Assembly (NCBI GenBank): GCA_018524345.1
Contig: JADQAZ010000001.1
Location: forward strand, 186,001 to 250,000
DNA: 64,000 bases
Origin: Harenicola maris
GTDB lineage: Bacteria > Pseudomonadota > Alphaproteobacteria > Rhodobacterales > Rhodobacteraceae
Reading direction: 5' to 3'
Shown: positions 7,519 through 17,284 of the stretch, piece after piece
Layout of the letters: every line of letters starts with the position of its first letter
Numbering within the stretch: position 1 is the first letter of the stretch
Notes under the pieces: generated by a model
Seen by the model: the letters and a program-made list of their open reading frames with translations, nothing else
Databases searched by the model: none
Told to the model about the DNA's origin: nothing
Made by a program: the position numbers and the translations under genes

Positions 7519-9138
7519 GTGGATAAAAAGACAAATGGGGTCTGGTTGGCCGGATTGTTGCTGGCGGTTCTGGTTGCGATCGGCGCTTTGGAGGTTGCGA
7601 AGGGGGGGCTGTATATCGGCCGTCACGAGGGCGATGCGATGCATTTGCTGGAAATCGTGTTTCGCATGGCCGATGGCCAGTGGCCGCATCTGGATTTCAT
7701 GACCCCGATTGGTGTTCTGGCCTTTGCGCCGCCTGCTTGGTTTGTGGCGCAGGGGCAGGGGATCGGGATGGCGATGATCTACTCGCAGCTTTTGGTGGCG
7801 GCGGTCTTGTTGCCTGCCCTGTGGTGGGCCGGGGTGAGCCGGTTGCCGGGGGTTTTGGGCTTTGTTTTCGGGTTGATCGTGATCGTTTTGGCGACCTCTC
7901 TGGTGCATGGCGAGAGCCTGCGGTCGGTGTCGATTTCCATGCATTACAACCGCTGGGCTTGGGCGATTGCCTTTGTGGTCATTGTTCTGGGTGTTTTGCC
8001 GCCGCGCGGGCGGGCCTCTGCTTGGGCCGATGGGGTGATCATCGGCTTGGGGCTGGGGGCTTTGGCGCTGCTCAAGGTGACCTATTTCGCGGCCTTTGTG
8101 GTGCCGGTGGGATTGGGCCTGTTGCTGCGCGGGGAATTGCGGAGCTTTCTGGTGGCGGTGGTGAGCGGATTGGCTGTTGCGGCGCTAATGACGGCGCTTG
8201 CCGGGTTTGCGTTTTGGGCCGCCTATCTGGGCGATATGCTGGCCGTGGCGGGGAGCGAAGTGCGCCCGCAGCCGGGCGAGCCCCTGACGGCGGTGGTGGC
8301 CGCGCCGGCCTATCTGGGCGGCTCGCTGGTGTTGATTGCCGGGGTGATCTTGCTGCGGCAGGGGGCGCGGGCGAATGAGGGGCTGTTGCTGATGCTCCTC
8401 GTGCCCGGGTTCTTTTACGTGACCTATCAGAATTTCGGCAATGATCCGCAGTGGCTGTTGCTGCTCGGGGTGCTTTTGCTGGCGGCGCGGCCGGAGGCGG
8501 GGGTGCTGAACGGCTTTGGTTGGGAGATGCGGGGCGCGGTGGCGATTGCGGGGGCGGCGGCCTTTGCCATGACATTGCCGAGTGCCTTTAACCTTGCCTT
8601 CAGCCCGTTTCGCCACATGGCGGCGGAGGCGTCGGATTACGCGCCGATCCTGCCGCGCTCAGACCTGCACGGGGATCTGCTGACCTCGGCCATTCGCGCG
8701 AACCGGGTGGATGTTCGGGTGCCGCTGGACGGGCTGGAGGCCGGCCTTGGCGAATGGGCCGGTAAGGGGGATCGTGATGCGCTTGCGGTTCTGAACGGCG
8801 AGGAGCTTGCGGCCTGCGAGCTGGAGTTGGGGACATCGGCCTGGTTCGATGCGATCACGCAGGACCTGATGGCGCAGGGCCACGCAGGCAAGCGGGTTAT
8901 GGCGGCGGATCTGTTCTCGAGCTTTTGGCTCTTTGGCGATTTCAAGCCGTTGATCGGGGGGGCGCCGTGGTATTACGGCGGGCTGCCGGGGTTCGAGAGC
9001 GCGGATTTGCTGGTGGTGCCGATCTGTCCCGTGGCGCCGGATATCCGGCGGCAGGTGCTGGAAACGGCGGAGGAGGCGGGGATTGCCCTGCGGGACATCC
9101 ATCGGCATCCGCTCTATATCCTCTTGGAAAAAGGCTAG
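7519..9138 (+). CDS. Polytopic membrane protein with large C-terminal soluble domain, possibly GT-C type
   Basis: About 539 residues. Ten or so hydrophobic segments fill the first ~370 residues, followed by a ~160-residue soluble domain. An acidic loop after the first membrane segment (GRHEGDAMHLLE) recalls the metal-binding first loop of GT-C glycosyltransferases, but no family was recognised. The GTG at 7519 is preceded by AAGGA with 8-bp spacing; an upstream in-frame GTG at 7495 has no Shine-Dalgarno. It is the only plus-strand gene inside the tad region, divergent from the AAA+ ATPase. It could belong to pilus or surface glycosylation, or be unrelated. Confidence 0.8.
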   Translation: MDKKTNGVWLAGLLLAVLVAIGALEVAKGGLYIGRHEGDAMHLLEIVFRMADGQWPHLDFMTPIGVLAFAPPAWFVAQGQGIGMAMIYSQLLVAAVLLPALWWAGVSRLPGVLGFVFGLIVIVLATSLVHGESLRSVSISMHYNRWAWAIAFVVIVLGVLPPRGRASAWADGVIIGLGLGALALLKVTYFAAFVVPVGLGLLLRGELRSFLVAVVSGLAVAALMTALAGFAFWAAYLGDMLAVAGSEVRPQPGEPLTAVVAAPAYLGGSLVLIAGVILLRQGARANEGLLLMLLVPGFFYVTYQNFGNDPQWLLLLGVLLLAARPEAGVLNGFGWEMRGAVAIAGAAAFAMTLPSAFNLAFSPFRHMAAEASDYAPILPRSDLHGDLLTSAIRANRVDVRVPLDGLEAGLGEWAGKGDRDALAVLNGEELAACELELGTSAWFDAITQDLMAQGHAGKRVMAADLFSSFWLFGDFKPLIGGAPWYYGGLPGFESADLLVVPICPVAPDIRRQVLETAEEAGIALRDIHRHPLYILLEKG

Positions 9139-9146
9139 AGGTTTTT

Positions 9147-9218
9147 CGCCTCGGCTTGCGCCGAGGCGACCGGCCGGGGGGCGGCCCTGACCAAAGGTCA
9201 GGGCCGCCCCCCGGCCGG
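9147..9218. terminator. Double hairpin, bidirectional terminator candidate
   Basis: Two adjacent inverted repeats. The first has 9-bp arms (9147-9155 and 9160-9168); the second has perfect 23-bp G/C-rich arms (9170-9192 and 9196-9218) around AAA. They start 9 bp after the stop of the plus-strand membrane protein and lie between it and the convergent prepilin peptidase. No T-run follows, so termination is probable but not certain. A third small palindrome (ATGGCCTTTGGCCAT) is at about 9235-9249. Confidence 0.6.
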
Positions 9219-9311
9219 GCCCAACGCTTTGATGATGGCCTTTGGCCATTGGAAAAGGGGCGGGAGGGTTTGGGTTTTCGGGTGGTTTGGCCGGGGGCGG
9301 CCAGAGGTGCG

Positions 9312-9818
9312 TTAGCCTGCCGCGGCGCCGTAGCGGGCGGCCATGGCGAGATAGGCGGCGAGGGTGCCGCCGAGGGCGAGGCCCATGGGGAATTTGCCGT
9401 GGCTCCAGCTTTTCCACTGCGGCACCTGATTGCGGAAGGGCGGGAAGTGTTTCATCGCGCGGTGGCTGACGAAGGCCGTCAGCAGGATCGCGGCGAAGAG
9501 GTAGAGGATATTGAAGATATCCCCCACGGCCACGAAGGGCGCCATGGCGGCGGCGAATTTGGCGTCGCCTGCGCCGATCAGCCCGCCCATGGAGGCGACG
9601 AAGCCGACGGTGATGACAAGGATGACATGGACGTAGCGCCACAGATAGTCGTCAAACGGCAGGACGAAGGGGCCGACCACCACAAAGACCGCCAAGGCGG
9701 CCATGACCGCCTTGTTGGGAATTTTCATGAAGGCCATGTCTGACCACATTACCCAGAAACAGATGGGCGCTGTGAAGATCAGAAACCACAGGCTGGCGCT
9801 TGCGGAGGCTGAGATCAT
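9312..9818 (-). CDS. tadV: Prepilin peptidase of the tad pilus (TadV/CpaA)
   Basis: 168-residue integral membrane aspartic protease that removes the leader of Flp prepilins. The two catalytic aspartates are visible in WSDMAFMKIPN and in GAGDAKF. Hydrophobic segments cover most of the protein. It lacks the N-terminal methyltransferase domain of type IV pilus PilD, as expected for TadV. It begins 2 bp after the stop of the TPR lipoprotein gene, so it is translated with it. Its substrates are probably the two Flp pilins at 29283-29853. Confidence 0.9.
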   Translation of the reverse strand: MISASASASLWFLIFTAPICFWVMWSDMAFMKIPNKAVMAALAVFVVVGPFVLPFDDYLWRYVHVILVITVGFVASMGGLIGAGDAKFAAAMAPFVAVGDIFNILYLFAAILLTAFVSHRAMKHFPPFRNQVPQWKSWSHGKFPMGLALGGTLAAYLAMAARYGAAAG

Positions 9819-9820
9819 GC

Positions 9821-10678
9821 CTAGTTCTGCACGTTGTTTTCAAGCGCGGCGAGGGCGCGGACGGCGGCCTCGAAGTGCTGTGGGTGGCTTTCGATCGCCT
9901 CTTTCAGCAGGCCTTTGCCTGTTGTCACATCGCCCTTTTTGATCGCGGTGAGCGCAATGGTGTGGAGCAGTTGGGCGCGTTCGATCTGGGACAGGTCCAT
10001 GATCGGCAGTTGGTAGTTGCCCTGTGCGCTGCGGGCCAGAACGAGGTTGTTCTTGGCGGTAAAGAGGGAAGGGTCGTATTGGATCGCCTCGATAAACAGT
10101 TTCTCTGCGCCTTTGTAATCGCCGCGGGTCAGCTTGGAATAGCCCCAGTTGTTCAGCGTCGAGGAGGGTTTCGTGGTCAGGCCGACGGCGGTTTCGTAGA
10201 AGCTGTCGGATTTGGTCCATGCCTTGTTGCTGTCGGCGATCATGGCCTCCAGACGGTAGCGTTTGAAGGTTTCATGGGTGGGGGGGATGCCGTTCAGGGC
10301 GGCCTCGGCCCGTTTCCATTCACCGGCGCGGATCAGGGCGTCGGCGTATTGCACGCGGTCGTCATTGGTGGCCTCGGGGTGTTCGATGACCTTGGACCAT
10401 GCGGCGGTGCCTTCGATGTTTTTCTTGGCGCGGATCAGGGACATGGCGAGGCCACGTTTCAGATCGAGCCGTTCGGGCATTTCGGCGGAGGAGCGTTTGA
10501 AATAGGCTACTGCCTCGTTCGGGTCGGCCACTGTCAGCATGATGTCGGAGAGGTTGTTCTCGTCGATGGCGTTGACGTTTTGGACGGCTTTGTTGACCTC
10601 TGCGTCGCCAGCTTTTTGGCAACCGGCCAGAAGGGATGCGCCCACAAGGGCGGCGATCATAGGATAGGTATGGCGCAT
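9821..10678 (-). CDS. TPR lipoprotein, TadD-like
   Basis: 285 residues with a lipoprotein signal (ALVGASLLAGC, Cys about residue 20), then helical repeats typical of tetratricopeptide proteins, for example the segments around NNWGYSKLTRGDYKGAEKLF. TadD is the pilotin-like TPR lipoprotein of tad loci, needed for secretin assembly. The preceding TPR lipoprotein is probably a diverged paralogue. Only 2 bp separate it from tadV. Gene identity as TadD is inferred from architecture and position. Confidence 0.82.
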   Translation of the reverse strand: MRHTYPMIAALVGASLLAGCQKAGDAEVNKAVQNVNAIDENNLSDIMLTVADPNEAVAYFKRSSAEMPERLDLKRGLAMSLIRAKKNIEGTAAWSKVIEHPEATNDDRVQYADALIRAGEWKRAEAALNGIPPTHETFKRYRLEAMIADSNKAWTKSDSFYETAVGLTTKPSSTLNNWGYSKLTRGDYKGAEKLFIEAIQYDPSLFTAKNNLVLARSAQGNYQLPIMDLSQIERAQLLHTIALTAIKKGDVTTGKGLLKEAIESHPQHFEAAVRALAALENNVQN

Positions 10679-10708
10679 TTTTGCGTCCTTTTTACTGCTC
10701 TGTCTGCC

Positions 10709-11269
10709 TCAGGGTGTGCTTAGGAGCCTGTATTCAGAGCTTCCCCGGCGCACCAACGCGAAATTATAGTTATTTTGTTCAGCGTAGTCGGGAATTTCGA
10801 TCCGCTCTAGCGCCAGTCGAAGATTTTCCCGAATTTCGACACTTTCGCCACTATCGAGGGCGAAGGCGGTTTTGAAGACGCGGGAGGCTTCGCCGTTCTG
10901 GCCGGTTTCCATCAGCACGACGCCGAGGTTGTTCCATGCCGGGGCGAAGGTTTCGTCCGCCTTGACGGCGCGGCGCAGCAGGGTTTCGGCTTGACCCAAG
11001 CGGCCGAGTTTGAGGTTGGCGGAGCCGAGGGCAGAGAGGACATCGACGTTGAGCCCGTGTTCGCCCCCGGCGCGCAGATAGGCGGAGAGGGCGAGTTCGT
11101 ATTCGCCCGCCGCCATGAGCCGGTGCCCGACGATCAGCCCATCGACCGCATCGACCACATCGGGCGTGCCGCGCGGCGCCTTTGGCCCCTCGCGGATCGG
11201 GTCAAGGGTGCCTGCGGGGCTGCATGCCGCCAGCAATAGCGCAGCGCAGAGCGCGCGCGGAATGTTCAA
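10709..11269 (-). CDS. TPR lipoprotein, second TadD-like protein
   Basis: About 186 residues from a TTG start at 11269. The N-terminus has a hydrophobic segment ending in the lipobox LLLAAC, followed by TPR-like helices (NLKLGRLGQAETLLRRAVKA, WNNLGVVLMETGQNGEASRV). Longer versions from an ATG at 11407 would read through the terminator hairpin at 11358-11382, so that extension was rejected. AGG lies about 5 bp before the TTG. It precedes the other TPR lipoprotein by 30 bp. Together they probably serve outer-membrane secretin assembly. Confidence 0.78.
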   Translation of the reverse strand: MNIPRALCAALLLAACSPAGTLDPIREGPKAPRGTPDVVDAVDGLIVGHRLMAAGEYELALSAYLRAGGEHGLNVDVLSALGSANLKLGRLGQAETLLRRAVKADETFAPAWNNLGVVLMETGQNGEASRVFKTAFALDSGESVEIRENLRLALERIEIPDYAEQNNYNFALVRRGSSEYRLLSTP

Positions 11270-11357
11270 TATGCCTGTCAGGGTCGGCCCCGATCTGTTC
11301 GCTGCTTCGTTCCGGCGCAGTTTCAACGCGGGGGGCAGTGGTGCCAAGCCCAAATGC

Positions 11358-11382
11358 AAAAGGCCCCGGAATACCCGGGGCC
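11358..11382 (-). terminator. Intrinsic terminator after tadC
   Basis: On the minus strand, 8-bp G/C arms (11375-11382 and 11362-11369) around a five-base loop, followed by TTTT and TGCATTT. It lies about 60 bp past the tadC stop and separates the tadZABC transcript from the TPR lipoprotein genes. Confidence 0.85.
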
Positions 11383-11441
11383 CTATGCCTAATGCGCCAC
11401 ATCCCATGGTCTGGCCGCAGGATGGCGAGCAGTTTAGCGCA

Positions 11442-12440
11442 TCAGAAGAAGGTAGAGTCCTTCAGGGTTTCGTAGATCTGGTAGATCGAGGGGCCGATCA
11501 GGATGATCAGCAGTGGCGGCAGGGTGAACATCATGGTGCCAAGGGTCAGTTTGGTTGGCAGCACGTTCGCCTTTTCCTCGGCCCGCATCACCCGTTTGTC
11601 GCGCATTTCATCGGCAAAGACGCGCAGGGCGTCGGCGATGGATGTACCGAAGGTGGCCGATTGGACCAGCACGGTGACGAAGCTGGCGATATCTGTCACC
11701 CCGGCGCGTTCGGACATGCCCTTGAGCACGGAGACCTTGTCGCGGCCGGCCTTCATTTCATGGGCGACCATCTGGAATTCCTCGGCGAGGGCAGGGAAGC
11801 CTGCCTCAAGCTCGCCGGAGACGCGGATGATGGATTGGTCGAGCGATTGGCCGGCCTCGACGCAGACGAGCATCATGTCGAGGGCATCGGGGAAGCCGTT
11901 GGTGATTTCCAGCTGGCGCGACTGCACGCGGCGGTTCACCCAGTAGCGCGGCAGGTAGTAGCCCACCGCCGCAGGGATCAGGATGGTCATGATCAGCGCC
12001 TGGGTTGTGACCTCGCCCGTGGCGGATTTGACGATCGCCACCAGACAGCCCACCGCCAAAGCGCCAAGACCCAGCGCGAAGCTGGAGAAGTGATACATCT
12101 GGACGGCGTTTTTGCCGCGATAGCCCGCCTGAAGCATTTTGAGCTTGGCGGCGGAGAGTTCGCCCTCGTCCTGTGGTTCGAGGAAGTTCGAGAATTTCTC
12201 GAGCTTGGCGGCGCGGCCGCTGGTATTCCGCAGGGCTTTCTTTGTCTCGCCGCCCGCAGAGTTGCGGTTGCCGCGCCCGTTCTGGCCGCGGACCTTGTCG
12301 AAGGGGTCTTTTTCCTTCTTGAGGAACATCGGCAGGGTCAGCACCACCAGCAGGACGCCAAGGAGACCTACGGCGTAGAGGGGGCCGAGTTCGCCGAATT
12401 TCTCGACGAGAAACTCATTAGCTTTGGTCAGAATTTCCAT
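11442..12440 (-). CDS. tadC: Tad pilus inner-membrane platform protein TadC (GspF family)
   Basis: 332 residues. A membrane segment near the N-terminus, a charged Gly/Arg/Asn-rich stretch, and then the T2SS-F domain with two more hydrophobic segments at the C-terminal end. With TadB it forms the inner-membrane platform driven by the TadA ATPase. It follows tadB after 12 bp and is last before a terminator. The domain core (NGFPDALDMMLVCVEAGQSL) is the usual conserved block of TadC proteins. Confidence 0.92.
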   Translation of the reverse strand: MEILTKANEFLVEKFGELGPLYAVGLLGVLLVVLTLPMFLKKEKDPFDKVRGQNGRGNRNSAGGETKKALRNTSGRAAKLEKFSNFLEPQDEGELSAAKLKMLQAGYRGKNAVQMYHFSSFALGLGALAVGCLVAIVKSATGEVTTQALIMTILIPAAVGYYLPRYWVNRRVQSRQLEITNGFPDALDMMLVCVEAGQSLDQSIIRVSGELEAGFPALAEEFQMVAHEMKAGRDKVSVLKGMSERAGVTDIASFVTVLVQSATFGTSIADALRVFADEMRDKRVMRAEEKANVLPTKLTLGTMMFTLPPLLIILIGPSIYQIYETLKDSTFF

Positions 12441-12452
12441 TGTTTTCTGCCT

Positions 12453-13421
12453 TTAGACTTTGATGTTGACCATGATCTTCATGAAGATCACGTTCACCGT
12501 GAGGAAGGTGCCCACGATGAGGCAGGCCGGAATGAAGGCCGCTGTTTCGCGCACGTCGTCGTAGTAGTCGGGCTTGATCACGTTGATCATCACGATCGCG
12601 AGGATCGGGAAGAGCGACAGGAACATGCCGGACCATTTCGCCTCTGCGGTGATGGCCTTTACCCGGCGGAACAGTTTGAAGCGGGCGCGGATCACCTTGG
12701 CCAGACCGGCGAGGATTTCGGCGAGGTTACCGCCCGATTGCTGTTGGATCGTCACGGCCACGGCGAGGAAGCGCATATCCTGCGTTTCGACGCGTTCGGC
12801 GAGGCCCTTGAGGCTGTCGGAGATGTCGCGGCCATAGGCGCTTTCATCCGCGATCATGCCGAATTCGGAGCCCAGGGGATCGGGGACCTCTTTGGCGACG
12901 ATGTTCACCGCATTGGCAAAGGGGTGGCCCACGCGCAGGGAGCGGACCATGAGTTCAACCGCGTCGGGGAGTTGCTCCTCGATCAGGGCCATGCGTTTCT
13001 TGGCCTTCTTGTTGACCCAGACATAGACCCCGCCCACGCCCATGGCGATGGCCACAACGATGCGCACGCCAAGGCCCGCAGAGGAGGCGATGGTGAGCAG
13101 CAGGAAGGCAAAGATCGACAGCACGACCATGATCAGGACCAGCGTGCCCGGGGAGAAGGCGATATTCGCCTTTTGCGCCTTTTTGGCGAGGATGGAGTAG
13201 AGCGGGATCGATTTGGAGGAGAGGTGTTGGGACATTTCCTTGCGGAGCTGTTCCAGGACTTCCTCGCGGTTGCCGCCTTTTTCCATCATCTCGAGACGAC
13301 GGTTCACCTTGTTGTTCAGGCTGATGGATTTGCCGAACACCGTTAGGTAGATACCCTCGACCAGCAGGATAACCCCGACGAAGATAAGGCCGTAAATAAT
13401 TGGTTCTGCAGAGATTTCCAT
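12453..13421 (-). CDS. tadB: Tad pilus inner-membrane platform protein TadB (GspF family)
   Basis: 322 residues with an N-terminal membrane segment, a pair of central membrane segments, the T2SS-F domain (LPDAVELMVRSLRVGHPF, QQQSGGNLAEIL) and C-terminal membrane segments. It pairs with TadC. The spacing of 9 bp to tadA and 12 bp to tadC indicates one transcript. Length and block order are normal for the family. Confidence 0.92.
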   Translation of the reverse strand: MEISAEPIIYGLIFVGVILLVEGIYLTVFGKSISLNNKVNRRLEMMEKGGNREEVLEQLRKEMSQHLSSKSIPLYSILAKKAQKANIAFSPGTLVLIMVVLSIFAFLLLTIASSAGLGVRIVVAIAMGVGGVYVWVNKKAKKRMALIEEQLPDAVELMVRSLRVGHPFANAVNIVAKEVPDPLGSEFGMIADESAYGRDISDSLKGLAERVETQDMRFLAVAVTIQQQSGGNLAEILAGLAKVIRARFKLFRRVKAITAEAKWSGMFLSLFPILAIVMINVIKPDYYDDVRETAAFIPACLIVGTFLTVNVIFMKIMVNIKV

Positions 13422-13430
13422 GACGGTCCC

Positions 13431-14864
<1,434 letters not shown>

Positions 14865-14891
14865 GGTTTTGGCCCCTTATGCGGTCACGGT

Positions 14892-16130
14892 TCAGTTGGC
14901 GGTTTCGGCTTCACGCACGAGGTCGTGCATTTGCTTTGCCAGTTTATGAATTTCTTTACGAAGCGGGTTCTTGGCTGCTGTCTCGGCCATGGGCAGGCCG
15001 TGGTCGCAGGCCTGCATGACGGCTTTGGCGCCGTCGGGCAGGAGCAATTCGATATCAATATCAAGACTTTCGGCCATACGCTTTACCCGGTTCTTGCCGG
15101 AAATATCGGTGAACTTGGGCGCGCGGTTGAGGGCGAAGCGGAGTTTCTCGTAGGGGAGGTCCTCTGCCTTGAGGGCCCGCACGAAACGCAGGGTGTTCTG
15201 GGCCGAGCGCATGTCGAGCTCGATCGTCGCGAAGTAGATCTGCGCGGCGTTGAGGACAACCTCGGACCATGTGACCAGCGTGGAGGGCATGTCGATGATG
15301 ACGAAATCGAAGTTCGCTCGGGCGACTTCGATGATTTTCTCGATGTCCTCTGGGCCGACGATATCCAGTGGCAGCATCTCGTAGGGGGCTGTCAGCACGT
15401 GGAGTTTGTCGTTGAAGGTTTGTAGCGCGGCCATGAAGGAGGCGCTGTCCAGACGCTCGGTGTCGGACAGCAGTTCAAAGACGGCCTCCTTGCGGGCGAG
15501 GTCAAGGAAGGTGGCGGTGGAGCCGAACTGAAAGTCGAGGTCCAGCAGGCAGACGCGGGGCGCGTCGGTTTTGGTGATGGTGGCCAGCTCCCAAGCAAGG
15601 TTCACCGCGAAGGTGGTGGAGCCGGTGCCCCCGGCCATGCCGTGGGTGGCCAGAACCACACCGTTGAGATCGGAGCCTGCGGCCTGCGGCACCTGTGGTG
15701 CTGCGGCGGGGGCGGGCTCTGCCGGGCGGCGCATGCGTTCGATGGCCTCGTGCAGGGCGCCCTCGGGCAGGGGGTAGGGGACGAAATCGGCGGCGCCGTC
15801 GCGCATCAGTTGATGCAGGGCCATTGGCTTGACCTCTTCCGCGATCAGGATGACGCGGATGTCCTGCGCCTTGGCCGTGGTGATGACCCTGCTGATTTCG
15901 GGGAGGTTCTTTTCGTCTTCGGCGTCGATGGCGACGGCGATAAATTCAAGAGCGGAGGCATCGGGTTGGCCCATGAAGATCATGGCATCGGCAAAGTTCA
16001 GGTCGCCCCAGCTTTCGCCAAGCTCGGTTTCCATGTCTTCGATCAGCAGGTCAAAATTCTGCACATCACGCGCAACTGTACATGCGGTGATCGGTGCTGG
16101 TTCTGGCTGCAATGCAGCGTTGCTCGTCAT
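14892..16130 (-). CDS. tadZ: Tad pilus localisation protein TadZ/CpaE, with degenerate Walker A
   Basis: 412 residues. The N-terminal ~130 are receiver-like, followed by a Pro/Ala linker and a ParA/MinD-type domain. The P-loop position reads MAGGTGSTT (165-173), so both the signature lysine and the usual P-loop lysine of MinD-type ATPases are missing. Walker B-like LLDLDFQFG and FVIIDMPSTL segments remain. TadZ proteins place the pilus machine at the pole. GAGG sits 3 bp before the ATG. The gene opens the tadZ-tadA-tadB-tadC run. Confidence 0.9.
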   Translation of the reverse strand: MTSNAALQPEPAPITACTVARDVQNFDLLIEDMETELGESWGDLNFADAMIFMGQPDASALEFIAVAIDAEDEKNLPEISRVITTAKAQDIRVILIAEEVKPMALHQLMRDGAADFVPYPLPEGALHEAIERMRRPAEPAPAAAPQVPQAAGSDLNGVVLATHGMAGGTGSTTFAVNLAWELATITKTDAPRVCLLDLDFQFGSTATFLDLARKEAVFELLSDTERLDSASFMAALQTFNDKLHVLTAPYEMLPLDIVGPEDIEKIIEVARANFDFVIIDMPSTLVTWSEVVLNAAQIYFATIELDMRSAQNTLRFVRALKAEDLPYEKLRFALNRAPKFTDISGKNRVKRMAESLDIDIELLLPDGAKAVMQACDHGLPMAETAAKNPLRKEIHKLAKQMHDLVREAETAN

Positions 16131-16616
16131 GTGCCTCGCGTCCTTCTACTCGAGCGGCGGTTACGAACTTTGTTGTGGGCCAATGTCCTGCCCTGTTCGT
16201 TTGGCGCCAACGCCCGGACAACCCGGACGCACTGCTCCCATGGGGCAATCAATGGCGGGCAAAAGAGGCAGGAATGCGGCTGAAAAGCCGAAATTGTTTG
16301 GTATTTTGGCTTTGTCTGAGGATTTTCGGCATGTTGTTTCCAAATCAGATCCGGGGAGAATCGGGGGGCTGGCGGCGAAAAAATCAAGGCCAGCAAAAGG
16401 TTTGCGCCCCCCGGCAGGGGGGGCGGTGCCGCGGGGGCGGCGGGGAGGGGGAAGTGGAGGCATCGTTTCCCCTTTGGAGACAGTTTGGCCCAAAAGAGAG
16501 AATCATTTCTTAATTCCGCCTTGAGTGATTCCCCCGAAATAGGGGGTTTTGGGGGGCGGAAACAAAAAAGGCGCGCCCGAGGGCGCGCCGAAGTTTGATC
16601 GAATGGCAGGCGTGAA
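16131..16616. other. 486-bp gap before tadZ
   Basis: Contains the terminator of the OmpA-type lipoprotein gene (16564-16589), a CCCCC/GGGGG inverted repeat at 16531-16546, a G-rich stretch at about 16410-16465, and presumably the tadZ promoter, which I could not place. No convincing gene was seen in any frame. Confidence 0.6.
16564..16589 (-). terminator. Intrinsic terminator after OmpA-type lipoprotein
   Basis: On the minus strand, 8-bp GGCGCGCC arms around CTCG, then TTTTTTG. It lies about 27 bp past the stop at 16617 and ends the rcpA-ompA-type transcript, so tadZ needs its own promoter. Confidence 0.87.
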
Positions 16617-17279
16617 TTAGCGCTCTTCGGCGCTTCCGCCCTCGTCGATGATTGTCAGCTCGTGCGGTTCTGTCGCCGAGGTGACGGTTTCTGTGTAGGA
16701 GAACAGCGCGTATTTGCCGTCCTGCAGCTGTTGGCGTTTGCCCAAGAAGCCGGAGACCTCTGTCACCGTGCGGCGATTGCGGCGTTCGGGCGTTTCGGTC
16801 ACGATCAGCGGCTGTGTCTCGCCGAAGGAAGCGACGGCCTCCAGACGGCTGCGGGAGATGCCGCGGCTGACCAGATAGTTGACGGCGGCCCGTGCCCGGC
16901 GCAGGCCAAGGCGTTTGTTATAGGCATTGCCGCCGACCTTGTCGGTGTGGCCGTAGACGCGGAACTTAACCGACGGATACTGGGCGATCCACTGTGCCTG
17001 TTTGTCCAGCGAGGCGCGGGCGCTGGCATCCAGCGAGGCGTCGTTGAAGGCAAAGTTGATCGTTGTCGGCGCCTCTTCCGCGAATTTGCGGCTGAGGCTG
17101 ACGATGGCGTTGTATTGCCCTGTCATGACCAGATGATTGTTCATCGTCGGGTTGCCGAAGTAGCCCTCGTCCAGTTCCGAACCAGCCGTGTTGTGGAAGG
17201 TGCGGGTGGTTTCGGGGGAACAGCCAGCCACCAGGACGGCGGATGCGGCCATTGCGGTTAGAAGATGTGTTTTCTGCAT
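16617..17279 (-). CDS. OmpA-family lipoprotein of the tad locus
   Basis: 220 residues. A lipoprotein signal (SAVLVAGC, Cys about residue 20), a middle segment with NPTMNNHLVM, and an OmpA-like peptidoglycan-binding domain (FRVYGHTDKVGGNAYNKRLG, LRRARAAVNYLVSRGI). In most alphaproteobacterial tad loci this position after the secretin is held by the CpaD/RcpB lipoprotein. Here an OmpA domain could anchor the secretin to peptidoglycan. It lies 5 bp downstream of the secretin gene, so they are co-transcribed, and a terminator follows. Confidence 0.85.
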   Translation of the reverse strand: MQKTHLLTAMAASAVLVAGCSPETTRTFHNTAGSELDEGYFGNPTMNNHLVMTGQYNAIVSLSRKFAEEAPTTINFAFNDASLDASARASLDKQAQWIAQYPSVKFRVYGHTDKVGGNAYNKRLGLRRARAAVNYLVSRGISRSRLEAVASFGETQPLIVTETPERRNRRTVTEVSGFLGKRQQLQDGKYALFSYTETVTSATEPHELTIIDEGGSAEER

Positions 17280-17284
17280 CTGTC

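Noticed and set aside
11270-11407. Longer N-terminus for the TPR lipoprotein
   Set aside because: It reads through a clear terminator hairpin (11358-11382) and puts the lipobox too far inside.
11115-13346. Long plus-strand frame opposite tadB/tadC
   Set aside because: Shadow of the tad genes, with His/Asp/Gly-rich sequence and no family signature.
16510-16524. TTAA-N7-TTGA resembling a CtrA site near the tad genes
   Set aside because: One mismatch to TTAA-N7-TTAA, far (380 bp) from the tadZ start and next to a terminator; not convincing.
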